Shown: positions 43,897 through 54,069, counted from the stretch's first letter. The stretch is 64,000 nt of DNA from Bacteroidia bacterium (GCA_020049855.1 JAGVLJ010000001.1:62001-126000), one strand, 5' to 3'. Notes: generated from the letters alone by a model not told the origin. A program made the numbers and translations.

Positions 43897-45714
43897 TTAC
43901 TCAGAGTTTAAAAGATAAATCTCTCCGGAATACATTTTTGTGGATCCATTAAGTGTGCCGTATAGTGTGGCCATGTAAAAATATATTCCCTCTGGAAGAA
44001 TTTTTCCATCTTTTTTCCCGTCCCAACCCTGATTTAGGTCTGTAATTCTAGCCACCTCTTCGCCCCATCTATTATAAACAATCATAAAAGATATTTTAAA
44101 GTTAACAAAAGAACAGACCGGTTTGAATATGGTATTTTCGCCAGTGGGCACAAATGCATTTGGGAAAAAGGCAATAATGGGTTGTCGAGCACATGACACG
44201 TTAGAGTGGCATGAGTCGGAAAAGCCAAATGCGTTCACCCCATTTTCAAAGACAATGGTGCGATAGCATATCCCATCCTCTCCAACATCATCAGGTAGGT
44301 TATTGTCCAAAACAAGGGTGTCTTTTGTTTGTATTAAATCTCCCCAGGTTATATTCCCATCAGAACTAAAACCCCGTTGAAGCATATATGACTCAACTGG
44401 GTTTAAAAACCCCATATAAGATGTCCAGATTACTTTAACAGTAGAAACGCCAATGGTCGATGCTTGAATAAATACTGATTTCACAATGTTTGAGCCCAAA
44501 ACAACAGAGTCGCATAAATCATAGCTGAGCACCCTATAGAAATAGTAGCCGGAATTGCCATCGACCTTTGTATCTGTATAACTTTTTTCGGATGTTAAGT
44601 CATTATTTATTGAGTCGATAATTGAAAAATCAATGCCATTAGTTGATCTCAAAATATTAAATTTCTTAATCTCTCCTGTTAGGTCTGGATACCAAGTAAG
44701 TTTGATAGAACCATCATCCAATACATCCGCACACCGAACGTAGCAAAACTTAGGGATAGGCTTTGTAGCACTTCGATACCCAAACGTATTTGAGGACGAA
44801 CTGTAATTTGATCCTGAACTGATTGCTCTTACAAAAAAGGTTAAACTGTCTCCGGGAGTTTGTCCAAAGTGCGTATAGGTTGTTGTTGTTGAATTGGTTT
44901 CGCCAACTTTCATAAATACTCCAAAGTTGGTTGCAGCGTAAATTTCATATTTAGAAACTGGCCAGCCGATTCCTCCAAGTGCCCAAGCTCCGTCATATCT
45001 ATTCCACGAAAGCGAGACAGACTTGTAACATTCGCTTGTAGTAGCGGTAAGAAAAATGGTATGGTGAGGGTCACTAATTGTAGATTCAAGCGTACAGCTA
45101 TCTACGGTTGCAATGCCATAGCCATAAGATTTAATTTGGGGATTTGCAATGCTAGAACCGACTAAGAAATAACTTGCTGGAGTAAATGACAAATCTGCGA
45201 AACCTGCTCCGTCAAAATCTTTAACGGTGTAACCAGCAACGTCCTTAGCATTGACCTTAGACCAGCCGACAACAATTTCACCTGTATAAATGTTTACACT
45301 TACAGAATCAATCTTAGCGCTTATAGGTGTTTTATTTACTGAAATTGTGTCAGAATATATGGGAGTGCTAAAATCACAATCATAATCCACTCGGATGAAA
45401 TATTGGCCACTAACCTTAAAGCTTAGCGCATTAGTGTGAATATATTGGTTGGTTGGGTAAAAAGTAATCACATCAATAATCGTCCAAGAAAGAGAGCTAT
45501 TTTCTCTCCCGTATATATAATATCCAGAAAAAGAGCCACACGGATCTGGAGGAATATTCCAGGATAAAGTAATATTGTTGTCAAACTTACCTGGACATGC
45601 ACGAATCATTTTGATTGGACCGCTCACCGCAATGCTATTTAACTGGCATAAGATGAGCAAAAAACCACCAAATGTGCTAAAAACCAGCTTATTGTAGTCC
45701 GCAAATAATTTCAT
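43897..45714 (-). CDS. Secreted fibronectin-type protein with gliding-motility C-terminal (T9SS type B) domain
   Basis: About 605 residues from the ATG at 45714 (a second ATG five codons upstream is also possible). Signal-like N-terminus, then several fibronectin type III-like units (KMIRACPGKFDNNITLSWNIP, CYVRCADVLDDGSIKLTWYP). The C-terminal part (FPNAFVPTGENTIFKP…YNRWGEEVARI…GIYFYMATLYG) is the gliding motility-associated domain used for type IX secretion. Overlaps the upstream M16 gene. Confidence 0.83.
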   Translation of the reverse strand: MKLFADYNKLVFSTFGGFLLILCQLNSIAVSGPIKMIRACPGKFDNNITLSWNIPPDPCGSFSGYYIYGRENSSLSWTIIDVITFYPTNQYIHTNALSFKVSGQYFIRVDYDCDFSTPIYSDTISVNKTPISAKIDSVSVNIYTGEIVVGWSKVNAKDVAGYTVKDFDGAGFADLSFTPASYFLVGSSIANPQIKSYGYGIATVDSCTLESTISDPHHTIFLTATTSECYKSVSLSWNRYDGAWALGGIGWPVSKYEIYAATNFGVFMKVGETNSTTTTYTHFGQTPGDSLTFFVRAISSGSNYSSSSNTFGYRSATKPIPKFCYVRCADVLDDGSIKLTWYPDLTGEIKKFNILRSTNGIDFSIIDSINNDLTSEKSYTDTKVDGNSGYYFYRVLSYDLCDSVVLGSNIVKSVFIQASTIGVSTVKVIWTSYMGFLNPVESYMLQRGFSSDGNITWGDLIQTKDTLVLDNNLPDDVGEDGICYRTIVFENGVNAFGFSDSCHSNVSCARQPIIAFFPNAFVPTGENTIFKPVCSFVNFKISFMIVYNRWGEEVARITDLNQGWDGKKDGKILPEGIYFYMATLYGTLNGSTKMYSGEIYLLNSE

Positions 45715-46963
45715 AAAAATTTTCAACATCTAAATGCTTGTTTGCCAGATAGATAAGATTTTCTGAATCAACATCCTTTATTATTTTGAAAAGACCTAAA
45801 TAGTACTCCTTCTTCAAATTGTGGTCTATAAGTATTTTAGTTTTTTCGGACTGCAAAAATGCTCCATCTAAACCTCTTAAGAACGCTCCTAGAAAATAAT
45901 TTTTTGCAATCTCAAGCTCTTTTTTGGGTATTGGTTCTTGTTTTAGCCGTTCAATTTCATTGTATATTTCATTAACGGCAGATGTACGTGAATCATTGTT
46001 TACATCCGTAGCAACATAGAAAACACCATCGCCTCGAAAGGATTCAAGCGATGAAAATATTCCATAAGTCAGACCCTTTTCTTCACGAATATTCTTCATT
46101 AATCTGGAGCCAAAATATCCTCCCAAAATTAAATTTAGTAATTGCATGGGCCTATAGTCCTCATGTGTGCGATCAAACATTCTTTTACCGATACGAATAG
46201 AAGATTGTATCGATTCGCTATGGGGGATAAAGTGTTTTTTTCTTGAATCAGGATTTAAATAAAAATAAGGCAGTTTTTTTTGCGCCCTTTCGTTTCTAAA
46301 ATATAGTTGATTAAAATATCTGCGAATTTCTTCGGTTATTTTGCCTGAACAAATTATCTTTAACCCGACAGCCGAGTAATTTTCCTCAAAGAATGTCTGG
46401 ATCTCTTTTCTATGTAGATTAAGGTAATCTTCCGGATTTGCACTACGTCCATAGGGGTGATTTGCTCCAAAAAGAGCCGAATGAAAGGCTCTCTTGCATA
46501 AGTAATCGGTCTTCTTTTGATTTATTCTTAGCCGACTAGCCTGTGTATTTGTATATGTATACAACTCCTTTTCGGGAATTGAGGCTTCGTTAATTACCTC
46601 ACTAATTAATTCTAAGCATTTGATAACGTGTTTATTAAGACTATATAATGAAATGACAGCATCATCCGCAGAGCAACTGTTTTGGACGAAGGCTCCCAAA
46701 GAGTCTAACTTATCAGAAAGTTCTAGAGCACTATGTTTCATGGTGCCTTCCATTAAAAGGCTATTAGTGGCTGTAGCTAAACAGGTTTTATCCTGTCTTT
46801 TACTTCCAGCGTCAAATATGAAGTCAATTTTAATAACGTCTTCATTGCCTCCGTTTATAAAATAGCAGGGAACACCACTACGGGTTGTAGAAATATCAGC
46901 AGGTAAAAAAGCAAACTCTGTGATGCTGCCGAATTCTGGGGCTATTTTTCTATTTAGAGTCAT
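45689..46963 (-). CDS. M16-family peptidase-like protein, catalytically silent subunit
   Basis: A 424-residue protein with the M16 two-domain layout (DFIFDAGSKRQDKT, NSLLMEGT, HPYGRSANPEDY). The zinc motif HxxEH is absent: the equivalent segment reads TNSLLMEG. The gene upstream carries the active motif and overlaps by 4 bases, so the two probably form an active/inactive heterodimer, as in other tandem M16 pairs. Confidence 0.87.
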   Translation of the reverse strand: MTLNRKIAPEFGSITEFAFLPADISTTRSGVPCYFINGGNEDVIKIDFIFDAGSKRQDKTCLATATNSLLMEGTMKHSALELSDKLDSLGAFVQNSCSADDAVISLYSLNKHVIKCLELISEVINEASIPEKELYTYTNTQASRLRINQKKTDYLCKRAFHSALFGANHPYGRSANPEDYLNLHRKEIQTFFEENYSAVGLKIICSGKITEEIRRYFNQLYFRNERAQKKLPYFYLNPDSRKKHFIPHSESIQSSIRIGKRMFDRTHEDYRPMQLLNLILGGYFGSRLMKNIREEKGLTYGIFSSLESFRGDGVFYVATDVNNDSRTSAVNEIYNEIERLKQEPIPKKELEIAKNYFLGAFLRGLDGAFLQSEKTKILIDHNLKKEYYLGLFKIIKDVDSENLIYLANKHLDVENFYEIICGLQ

Positions 46964-48204
46964 GCCTTTTCAGTAAGATAATTTAAGGTTGAACAATTGG
47001 TTTCGTCTAAAAAATCAATAGCAGTTTGTTTAATATCGGCCGATGAAACATTTTGATATAAATCTAATTCTTCGTTTACAAGATTAGTATTTCCTAAAAA
47101 AGTTGCATAACAAAGAGCCATTCCTTTGTTTAAAATACCCATCTCACCAAAAACAATGGTAGATTCCACTTTTGTTTTTACCTTATTTAACTCATTTTCC
47201 GAAACAAGTTCACTCATTAATTTGTTCAACTCCCTTCGAATACCCATTTTTGCATTTTTGGATGATACGCCCTGATTTACTTTTCCTTCAATTACAATTA
47301 ATCCAGGATCGACATCTCCGGTTATATAAGCCCCAATTTCGCTAAATAACTTTTGTTCTTTTACAAGAGAATTTAGTAAACGGGAAGAGCGGCCACGCGA
47401 AAGAATATCGGTTAAAAGGTCAGCTGCATAATACTCTGAATCCCGTCTGCCCGGGCTATGAAATGCCATGTAAAGGGCATCGGCCGGAACCTTTGATGAT
47501 GATACCGTTTTTTTTCTTTCTTTTTCTTGAGCAGGCTCGGCCGGTAATTCAATTAGTTTTACAGGTTGCGGAGGAATGGGGCCAAACCATTTTTCCGATA
47601 GTTTTTTAACACGCTCCAGAGTAATATTACCTGCTACACACATAATTGCGTTGTTTGGACAATAGTGGTTTTTAAAGAAAGCTTTTACATCATTTAATGT
47701 TGCATTTTCTATGTGCGCTATTTCTTTCCCAATTGTTGGCCATCTATATGGATGAACTTTATATGCAAGAGGTCTAAGCTTTAGCCATACATCTCCGTAT
47801 GGTTGATTCAGGTAGCGTTGTTTAAACTCTTCAATCACTACGCTTCTTTGTATCTCTAAAGAGTCATTGCTAAAGGCTAAACTCAACATTCGGTCAGACT
47901 CAAGCCAAAAACCCGTCTCAATATTTTGAGCTGGAAGAGTGAGATAGTAATTGGTAATATCGTTATTGGTAAACGCATTGTTTTCACCGCCTGCAAGCTG
48001 TAGAGGCCTGTCATATTCGGGAATATTTATCGACCCCCCAAACATAAGGTGTTCAAACAAGTGGGCAAATCCGGTTTTGTTAGGAGCCTCATTTCGGGCT
48101 CCCACTTTATATAGAATATTCATTACTACTAAAGGTGTGCTTTCGTCCCGATGGTGAATAACCTTCAGCCCATTGTTCAGCGTAAACTCGGAAAAGTGAA
48201 TCAT
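46960..48204 (-). CDS. M16-family zinc metallopeptidase, active subunit
   Basis: From the ATG at 48204 the protein has 414 residues. The inverted zinc motif is HLFEH in GFAHLFEHLMFGG, with the distal Glu in the EIQRSVVIEEFKQRY helix. M16 peptidases degrade short unfolded peptides in a clam-shell chamber. Neither protein has a signal peptide, so it probably acts in the cytoplasm. A TACTTTTG element lies 9 bases before the ATG. Confidence 0.9.
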   Translation of the reverse strand: MIHFSEFTLNNGLKVIHHRDESTPLVVMNILYKVGARNEAPNKTGFAHLFEHLMFGGSINIPEYDRPLQLAGGENNAFTNNDITNYYLTLPAQNIETGFWLESDRMLSLAFSNDSLEIQRSVVIEEFKQRYLNQPYGDVWLKLRPLAYKVHPYRWPTIGKEIAHIENATLNDVKAFFKNHYCPNNAIMCVAGNITLERVKKLSEKWFGPIPPQPVKLIELPAEPAQEKERKKTVSSSKVPADALYMAFHSPGRRDSEYYAADLLTDILSRGRSSRLLNSLVKEQKLFSEIGAYITGDVDPGLIVIEGKVNQGVSSKNAKMGIRRELNKLMSELVSENELNKVKTKVESTIVFGEMGILNKGMALCYATFLGNTNLVNEELDLYQNVSSADIKQTAIDFLDETNCSTLNYLTEKA

Positions 48205-48213
48205 AAACCAGTT

Positions 48214-48221
48214 CAAAAGTA
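48214..48221 (-). promoter_or_regulatory. TAnnTTTG promoter element for the M16 operon
   Basis: TACTTTTG on the minus strand, 9 bases before the ATG. The ORF-track TTG start at 48216 lies inside it. Confidence 0.55.
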
Positions 48222-48305
48222 CTCAAAAAAATACGGTTTAAATAATCTTAAAATCCTCTGAACAAACGAATCAGAAAATAAAGAGGGCTAAAGCGATAAA
48301 GAAGT

Positions 48306-48313
48306 TACCTTTG
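48306..48313 (+). promoter_or_regulatory. TAnnTTTG promoter element for the pseudouridine synthase
   Basis: TACCTTTG, 22 bases before the ATG at 48336, divergent to the M16 operon. Confidence 0.6.
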
Positions 48314-48335
48314 TTGAGGATTAAAAAACGAAAGT

Positions 48336-49835
48336 ATGCGGAGAAAAAATTTTTCATCAGGCAAAAGTGAGAGCAAAGAACGCGGGGGTGCAAATGGCGA
48401 AAAACCACGAAGAAGAATGCCTTCAGACAGAAAAACCTCAGGTGAAAAAGCAAGTGGTGGTGGAGAAGATAAAAAAAGAAGATTGGGCAGAGGCGGTCAT
48501 AAGAGAAAAACTGCTTTGAGCGAAGAAGGTTTTGAGCGAAAGAATTCAACCTCACGAGGTAGAAAAACAGGGGAAGAAAGCCCCTCTTTTAATGGTGCAA
48601 GGAAAAGAACTAATAGCAGGGACCTTCATAGGCGTTCAGACTCAGAAAAATACAATCACAACTTGCGCGCTAAGCGTGTTGACTGGCAGGAGACAGGAGG
48701 GGAGCGATCAAAACACGAGTATAAAAGCGGGGGAGACCGATTTTCGCGGGGGAGAAACAATAGATTTGACAGGCCGACATTTGAAGGGAGGCGAAAAAGC
48801 CCCGAGGCCGACAGAAATAAGCCAAACTCAGAAGAAACGGGAAAATACAGTCGCAAAGCAACAGGATATCGTTATTCAGATAACAAAAGGCCTAATAACG
48901 ACAACCGAGCTAAAACAAAGAGAGAAAAGTCGGCTGGCAAAGGTCGGTCTTCTGATACAAAAAGGGGATTTACTGGAGCAGGAAGGGGAGAAGATTTGGC
49001 GGATGGAAAGAGTTGGTCGGGCGAAAACAAATACCGGAAACCGCTGGGTGATAATTTTCGGAAAGGACTCCGAACAACCCTTAAAAAGACCGAGCGAAAG
49101 GAGATGGATTTAGGAGATGGAATAAGACTTAACAAGTACATTGCCAATTCGGGCATTTCATCGAGACGGGATGCAGACAAGTTTATAAAAACAGGAGTAG
49201 TTACCGTAAACGGAAGGGTAATTACAGAAATGGGTCACCGTGTTACGGAAGGAGATATAGTGAAGTTTGGAGACCGTACTATAAAACCCGAAAAACCAGT
49301 ATATGTGGTACTGAACAAGCCTAAAGATTTTATCACCACCACAGATGACCCACGAGGAAGAAATATTGTAACCAACTTGATAAAAGTTAAAGAGCGGATT
49401 TTTCCAGTAGGTCGTTTGGATCGAAATACAACGGGAGTTTTAATTTTAACCAATGATGGAGACTTGGGCGAAAGGCTTATGCACCCCAGATTTAATATTA
49501 CCAAAATATACTTAGTTGTTTTAGATAAAAATTTAAAACCGGAACATGTGCAGCAACTCAAAGAGGGGGTTGAGCTTGAGGATGGAATAATTGCATTTGA
49601 TGATGTAGCCTATGTGGCTGACGACAAAAAAACAATTGGCGTTCAGATTCACAGCGGTAGAAATCGAATTATTCACCGAACATTTGAGCAGTTAGGTTAT
49701 AAAGTAGATAAGCTGGATCGCACAAGCTATGCAGGTATTACCAAAAAAGACCTGAAACGGGGAGACTGGCGTTATCTTACTCCGCTAGAGCTGATAGAAC
49801 TGAAAAAGTTGACAAAACTAAAAGGGAAGTATTAG
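48336..49835 (+). CDS. RluB/RsuA-type rRNA pseudouridine synthase with long basic N-terminal tail
   Basis: A 499-residue protein. Residues 1 to about 245 are low-complexity and strongly basic (Arg, Lys, Gly, Ser, Asp), very probably unstructured and RNA-binding. Then follow an S4 domain (IRLNKYIANSGISSRRDADKFI), the catalytic block PVGRLDRNTTGVLILTNDG with the active Asp, and IHSGRNRIIHRTFEQLGY. It should modify a uridine in 23S (or 16S) rRNA. The tail's purine-rich DNA also gives a 193-codon shadow ORF in another frame. No break in the reading frame is seen. Confidence 0.9.
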   Translation: MRRKNFSSGKSESKERGGANGEKPRRRMPSDRKTSGEKASGGGEDKKRRLGRGGHKRKTALSEEGFERKNSTSRGRKTGEESPSFNGARKRTNSRDLHRRSDSEKYNHNLRAKRVDWQETGGERSKHEYKSGGDRFSRGRNNRFDRPTFEGRRKSPEADRNKPNSEETGKYSRKATGYRYSDNKRPNNDNRAKTKREKSAGKGRSSDTKRGFTGAGRGEDLADGKSWSGENKYRKPLGDNFRKGLRTTLKKTERKEMDLGDGIRLNKYIANSGISSRRDADKFIKTGVVTVNGRVITEMGHRVTEGDIVKFGDRTIKPEKPVYVVLNKPKDFITTTDDPRGRNIVTNLIKVKERIFPVGRLDRNTTGVLILTNDGDLGERLMHPRFNITKIYLVVLDKNLKPEHVQQLKEGVELEDGIIAFDDVAYVADDKKTIGVQIHSGRNRIIHRTFEQLGYKVDKLDRTSYAGITKKDLKRGDWRYLTPLELIELKKLTKLKGKY

Positions 49836-50963
49836 TTAAAAAGTACTCAAAACGCTACTGTAAAACGCTTCGTATTTTGGTAAAACGGTTTCTATACTAA
49901 ACTTACGTGCCTGAGATAGGGCGTTGCTCTTAAAACGCTTTAAAGTTTCAGCATCCTCTAAAATGAGGAATGCATCATTGGCCATTTTTTCAATGTCTCC
50001 AACATTGCTCATAAAGCCTGTTATTCCATCAACCATCAGTTCGGGAATGCCCCCTGTATTGGATGAAATAACGGGAAGCTCACAAGCCATAGCTTCAAGT
50101 GCGGCCAAGCCAAAGCTTTCGTGTTCGGATGGCAAAATAAAGAGGTCGCATATTGAAAGAATTTCTTCAACTGCCTCCTGTTTGCCAAGAAAAGTGATGA
50201 GTGGGGCAATATTCAGCTCCCGGCAAAGCATTTCGATATTGATTCGTTCCGGACCATCGCCAATTAATAACAGGCGCGAAGGGGTTTTCTCATTAATTTT
50301 TTGAAATACCCGTACCACATCTCCTACTCGTTTTACCTTGCGAAAGTTTGAGGTGTGAATTATCATCTTTTCACCATTTGGGGCTATAACTTTACGAAAG
50401 TGATCTTTTGGTTTTTTGCTAAAGCGGGAAAAGTCGACAAAATTTGGGATTACTTTTATCTCTTTCTTCACATCAAAAAGAGTTAATGTTTCTCTTTTTA
50501 GTGATTCGGAAACAGTAGTCACCCCATCGCTTTCGTTAATAGAATAAGAAATAACGGGAGTATAGGTTTTGTCTCTTCCCACTAAAGTAATATCCGTTCC
50601 ATGCAGGGTGGTAATAACCGGAATCCGGATGCCTTCAGAGGCGAGAATATGCTTGGCAAAAACAGCTGCCGAAGCGTGTGGAATGGCATAATGAACATGA
50701 AGAATATCGAGTTTTTCAAACTTAACCACATCCACTAGGCGGCTAGCCAAAGAGGTTTCGTATGGAGGATAATCAAAAAGCGGATAGGTAGAGACATTTA
50801 CCTCATGATAGAACAGGTTTTCGTTAAAAAAATCTAACCTTGCCGGTTGACTGTAAGTAATAAAATGTACCTTATGACCGCGGGAGGCCAAAGCTTTTCC
50901 AAGCTCGGTTGCTACTACCCCGCTTCCCCCGAAGGTGGGGTAGCAAACTATTCCAATATTCAT
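49836..50963 (-). CDS. bshA: N-acetyl-alpha-D-glucosaminyl L-malate synthase
   Basis: A 375-residue GT4-type glycosyltransferase. MNIGIVCYPTFGGSGVVATELG is the BshA hallmark, then HVHYAIPHASAA, TLHGTDITLVG and the donor-binding LPSEHESFGLAALEAMA. It joins GlcNAc to malate, the first step of bacillithiol synthesis. BshB and BshC are not in the window. A TACCTTTG element lies 8 bases before the ATG at 50963, which rules out the longer ORF-track start. Confidence 0.92.
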   Translation of the reverse strand: MNIGIVCYPTFGGSGVVATELGKALASRGHKVHFITYSQPARLDFFNENLFYHEVNVSTYPLFDYPPYETSLASRLVDVVKFEKLDILHVHYAIPHASAAVFAKHILASEGIRIPVITTLHGTDITLVGRDKTYTPVISYSINESDGVTTVSESLKRETLTLFDVKKEIKVIPNFVDFSRFSKKPKDHFRKVIAPNGEKMIIHTSNFRKVKRVGDVVRVFQKINEKTPSRLLLIGDGPERINIEMLCRELNIAPLITFLGKQEAVEEILSICDLFILPSEHESFGLAALEAMACELPVISSNTGGIPELMVDGITGFMSNVGDIEKMANDAFLILEDAETLKRFKSNALSQARKFSIETVLPKYEAFYSSVLSTF

Positions 50964-50971
50964 TTCAGGAG

Positions 50972-50979
50972 CAAAGGTA
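50972..50979 (-). promoter_or_regulatory. TAnnTTTG promoter element for bshA
   Basis: TACCTTTG on the minus strand, 8 bases from the bshA ATG. Confidence 0.6.
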
Positions 50980-51041
50980 AAACAAAACCGATAGAACTTC
51001 GGTGTACGGTGAAGGAAGAACAACTGAAAGCACGATTACCA

Positions 51042-53960
51042 TTAAGGGTTAATAATTTGGTAAATTAGGTCTTGAATGTCGGTACGCAAATTCATTTGAA
51101 TGATTTTGTTGTTCTCGGCACTTGGGTTTACCCGATTACTTAAAAAAACAAAAATAATTCCACTTTGTGGATCGGCCCAGGTACAGGTGCCGGTAAATCC
51201 GGTATGTCCAAATGTGGCAGGAGAAACCCGTTTGCTGCATGGACTAGCCTTTTGTAAACTAGTTTCCGGCTTATCAAATCCCAGTCCTCTACGACTTATT
51301 TTAGAACTTTTTACTGTGAATTCATCTACGCTACTCGGCTTAAGAAAACGAACTCCTCCGTATTCGCCTTTATTAAGCAACATTTGCATAATAACCGTTA
51401 CATCGTTTGCATTGCTGAAAACACCAGCATGGCCGGCCACCCCACCCATTAATGCAGCTCCGGGGTCGTGAACGTATCCCTGCAATAGTTGTTTTCTGAA
51501 GAGGCTATCGGACTCGGTAGGAGCAATAAATTCTACAGGAAATCGCTCAAGGGGTTTGTATCCAATAGTTGCCAAACCGAGGGGTCTGTAAAAAACCGAA
51601 TCAACAAAAACATCCAAAGTAACTCTGGTTATGTTCTCAATAGCTTTTTTGAGAAGAATCATATTGAGGTCTGAGTAAACATATCCCTGTTCTTTTTTTA
51701 TATCACACGAAAGGATCTCGTCCCAAATTACTTCCTGATAATCTTTGTGCAGCCAAAGGTTTTTGGCAACGGGAATGCAGAAAAAACTATCCTGCGTTTC
51801 ACAGTAAAGCAAAGGATTTAAATATCCATTAACGAGTGTTTTTTTGTAAAAAGGAATAAAAGCCGGAAGACCTGATTCATGGAGAAGCAATTGCCTTATG
51901 GTAATATTTCTTTTATTGGTTTCGCGTAATTCGGGAACGTAATGCCCCACTCTTCTATCAAGATCCAGCAACTGTTTTTCATGCAGCTTCATTGCCGCTA
52001 AAGTAGTAGATAAAATTTTGGTAAGCGAAGCCACATCGTACAAATGATATCCTTTTACCGGAATAGTTTTGTCGTAGGTTTGATATCCAAACGCCTTGTG
52101 GTAAATGACCTGACCGTTTTTGGATACCAGCAGTTGGCATCCTGGTATGGCACCCGCATTAATTGCTCTGTTTACAAGTGTGTCTAAACTTGACAGAGCT
52201 TTGGAATCATAACCCAGTTGATCCGGTAAAACATAAGTAAGTCGGTTAAGAAGGTTACCTGTATTGGACGAATTAATTGTGTATTCTCCTACGCCAACCG
52301 GAAGTTTTCCGGATGCAGTTCGGGCACCGAATAAAATTTGTGCTGCAATTTCATTGTTCCATGGTAAATCTTCATAAGAAATAATCAGCGATTTAATATT
52401 GGGTATGAATTGCATACTATATGGATTTCCGTTATTTACCAGAATAATTTTTTTATACAGGTTGAGTTTGTTTATAAAACGAATTTCCTGATCGGACAAG
52501 CCAAAATTTTTATTTACAAACCGACTTGTATTGTGCAATGAAACAATGACTAAATCATAAGTTTTCAAAGACTCAAAAAGATTTTCATACATGTTCTGCG
52601 GGTCGTTTTTATCAATAAAAAACCGATCCATACGAGCATAGCTAAGAGCCACTTCTTCAAAAGTGCGGTATTCGTTCGATCCCACGCCCACCAGTGCAAT
52701 TTTTCGTTTTTCAATATCTTTAACTGGAATAAGCCCGTCTTGGTTTTTAGCAATAACTACGGACTTTTCTATTACACTTCGAATTAACAAATTGGTAGAG
52801 CAGCAGTTTAAATCTTCTACGAGGTGTTCTATATCAACAGGAGTTGGTTTATCCAGTCCGACCCATTGTTTACACAGTAACACTTTTTTGATGCTTGCAT
52901 ATACAGCTTGCCTGTCGAGCCAGCCGCTATCCATAGCTTCTTTTATTTTTAAAATACTTAGCGGCACTTGTTCGGGAAACAAAAGCATATCGTTTCCCGC
53001 CTGTAGTGCTTTGATATTAATATCCCAAGGGGTGTTGAATTTACTAACTCCCTGCATATTGAGTGCATCTGTAAGCACAAGCCCTTGAAACCCCATGCGT
53101 TTTTTAAGCAGGGTGTCCACCACCACAGGCGAAATAGACGAAGCAAGATTTGGAGTGGAGTCGAGAGAAGGAATAAAAAGATGTGCATTCATTACACTCA
53201 TTACCCCATTTTTAAACAGCTCCCGAAACGGATAGAGTTCAAGCGTATCGAGTTGTTCAAGGGTCTTTTTAATAATGGGTAAACTATAGTGAGAGTCGCT
53301 GTCTGTGTCCCCATGTCCCGGAAAATGTTTGGCACAAGCCATTACCTGCTCACTTTGTATGCCGCGTGAATATGCCACTCCCATTCTGGCAACTTTATAC
53401 TTGTCTTCACCAAAAGACCTATCGTTAATTACCGGATTGCGGGGATTGTTATTTACATCTACCACAGGTGCAAAATTCAGATGAATACCCATTCTGCGGC
53501 ATTGCTTGCCAATTTCTTTGCCCATTAAAAAAACAAGTGTATCTTCATTGGCCGAACCCAAAACCATTTGCCTTGGGAACGTAGGTGTGCTGTCAAGCCG
53601 CATGGATAGTCCCCATTCCCCGTCAATGCCAATGAGTAAGGGCACCTTTGCCAAAGACTGGTAGTAGTTGGTAAGAAGAGCCTGCCTAACCGGGCCTCCT
53701 TTAAAAAAAATTAGCCCACCAATCTTAAGTTCTTGTACCAAACAACTAATTTCTTTAATGTGAGCAGAGTCTTTGCTTGACCAGGCCGCGATCATAAAAA
53801 GTTGGGCTATGCGCTCCTCTTCCGTAAGAGAGTTGAATACCGAATCTACCCAAACATTTGATGTTGCCCAAAAAGGGGAAATGGCTAAATTATCCTGGGC
53901 AAAAGACAATAACCGGCAGCTAAGGGAAAGAAGAAAGAAGAGAAGAACTTTGTATTTCAT
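51042..53960 (-). CDS. Exported NagZ-like GH3 / serine beta-lactamase-like fusion protein
   Basis: A 972-residue protein with a signal peptide (LLFFLLSLSCRLLSFAQ). The first half is a GH3 domain with the NagZ marks ACAKHFPGHGDTDSDSH and LVLTDALNMQGV (nucleophile Asp), expected to remove beta-linked GlcNAc. The second half (after about residue 590) is a class C beta-lactamase/DD-peptidase-like domain: VASLTKILS (SxxK), YSDLN for the Tyr motif, and GHTGFTG near the end. Both active sites appear intact. Together they may trim sugar and peptide from wall fragments outside the cell. The two-domain form recurs in Bacteroidota. Confidence 0.9.
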   Translation of the reverse strand: MKYKVLLFFLLSLSCRLLSFAQDNLAISPFWATSNVWVDSVFNSLTEEERIAQLFMIAAWSSKDSAHIKEISCLVQELKIGGLIFFKGGPVRQALLTNYYQSLAKVPLLIGIDGEWGLSMRLDSTPTFPRQMVLGSANEDTLVFLMGKEIGKQCRRMGIHLNFAPVVDVNNNPRNPVINDRSFGEDKYKVARMGVAYSRGIQSEQVMACAKHFPGHGDTDSDSHYSLPIIKKTLEQLDTLELYPFRELFKNGVMSVMNAHLFIPSLDSTPNLASSISPVVVDTLLKKRMGFQGLVLTDALNMQGVSKFNTPWDINIKALQAGNDMLLFPEQVPLSILKIKEAMDSGWLDRQAVYASIKKVLLCKQWVGLDKPTPVDIEHLVEDLNCCSTNLLIRSVIEKSVVIAKNQDGLIPVKDIEKRKIALVGVGSNEYRTFEEVALSYARMDRFFIDKNDPQNMYENLFESLKTYDLVIVSLHNTSRFVNKNFGLSDQEIRFINKLNLYKKIILVNNGNPYSMQFIPNIKSLIISYEDLPWNNEIAAQILFGARTASGKLPVGVGEYTINSSNTGNLLNRLTYVLPDQLGYDSKALSSLDTLVNRAINAGAIPGCQLLVSKNGQVIYHKAFGYQTYDKTIPVKGYHLYDVASLTKILSTTLAAMKLHEKQLLDLDRRVGHYVPELRETNKRNITIRQLLLHESGLPAFIPFYKKTLVNGYLNPLLYCETQDSFFCIPVAKNLWLHKDYQEVIWDEILSCDIKKEQGYVYSDLNMILLKKAIENITRVTLDVFVDSVFYRPLGLATIGYKPLERFPVEFIAPTESDSLFRKQLLQGYVHDPGAALMGGVAGHAGVFSNANDVTVIMQMLLNKGEYGGVRFLKPSSVDEFTVKSSKISRRGLGFDKPETSLQKASPCSKRVSPATFGHTGFTGTCTWADPQSGIIFVFLSNRVNPSAENNKIIQMNLRTDIQDLIYQIINP

Positions 53961-53989
53961 GTAGTGCGCAAAAGTGGGGAATAAATCTG

Positions 53990-53997
53990 TATTTTTG
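53990..53997 (+). promoter_or_regulatory. TAnnTTTG promoter element for mutL
   Basis: TATTTTTG, 72 bases before the mutL ATG. Confidence 0.4.
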
Positions 53998-54069
53998 TTT
54001 CGCGAATATTAACACTTAAAGCGATAATTGTTGATAGCTGCAAAAGCAATTCCAGAAATTATAGTTTTC

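Noticed and set aside
48532-49113. 193-codon ORF in another frame of the pseudouridine synthase
   Set aside because: Arises from purine-rich low-complexity DNA that is open in more than one frame. No start signal; the main frame continues into clear S4 and catalytic domains.
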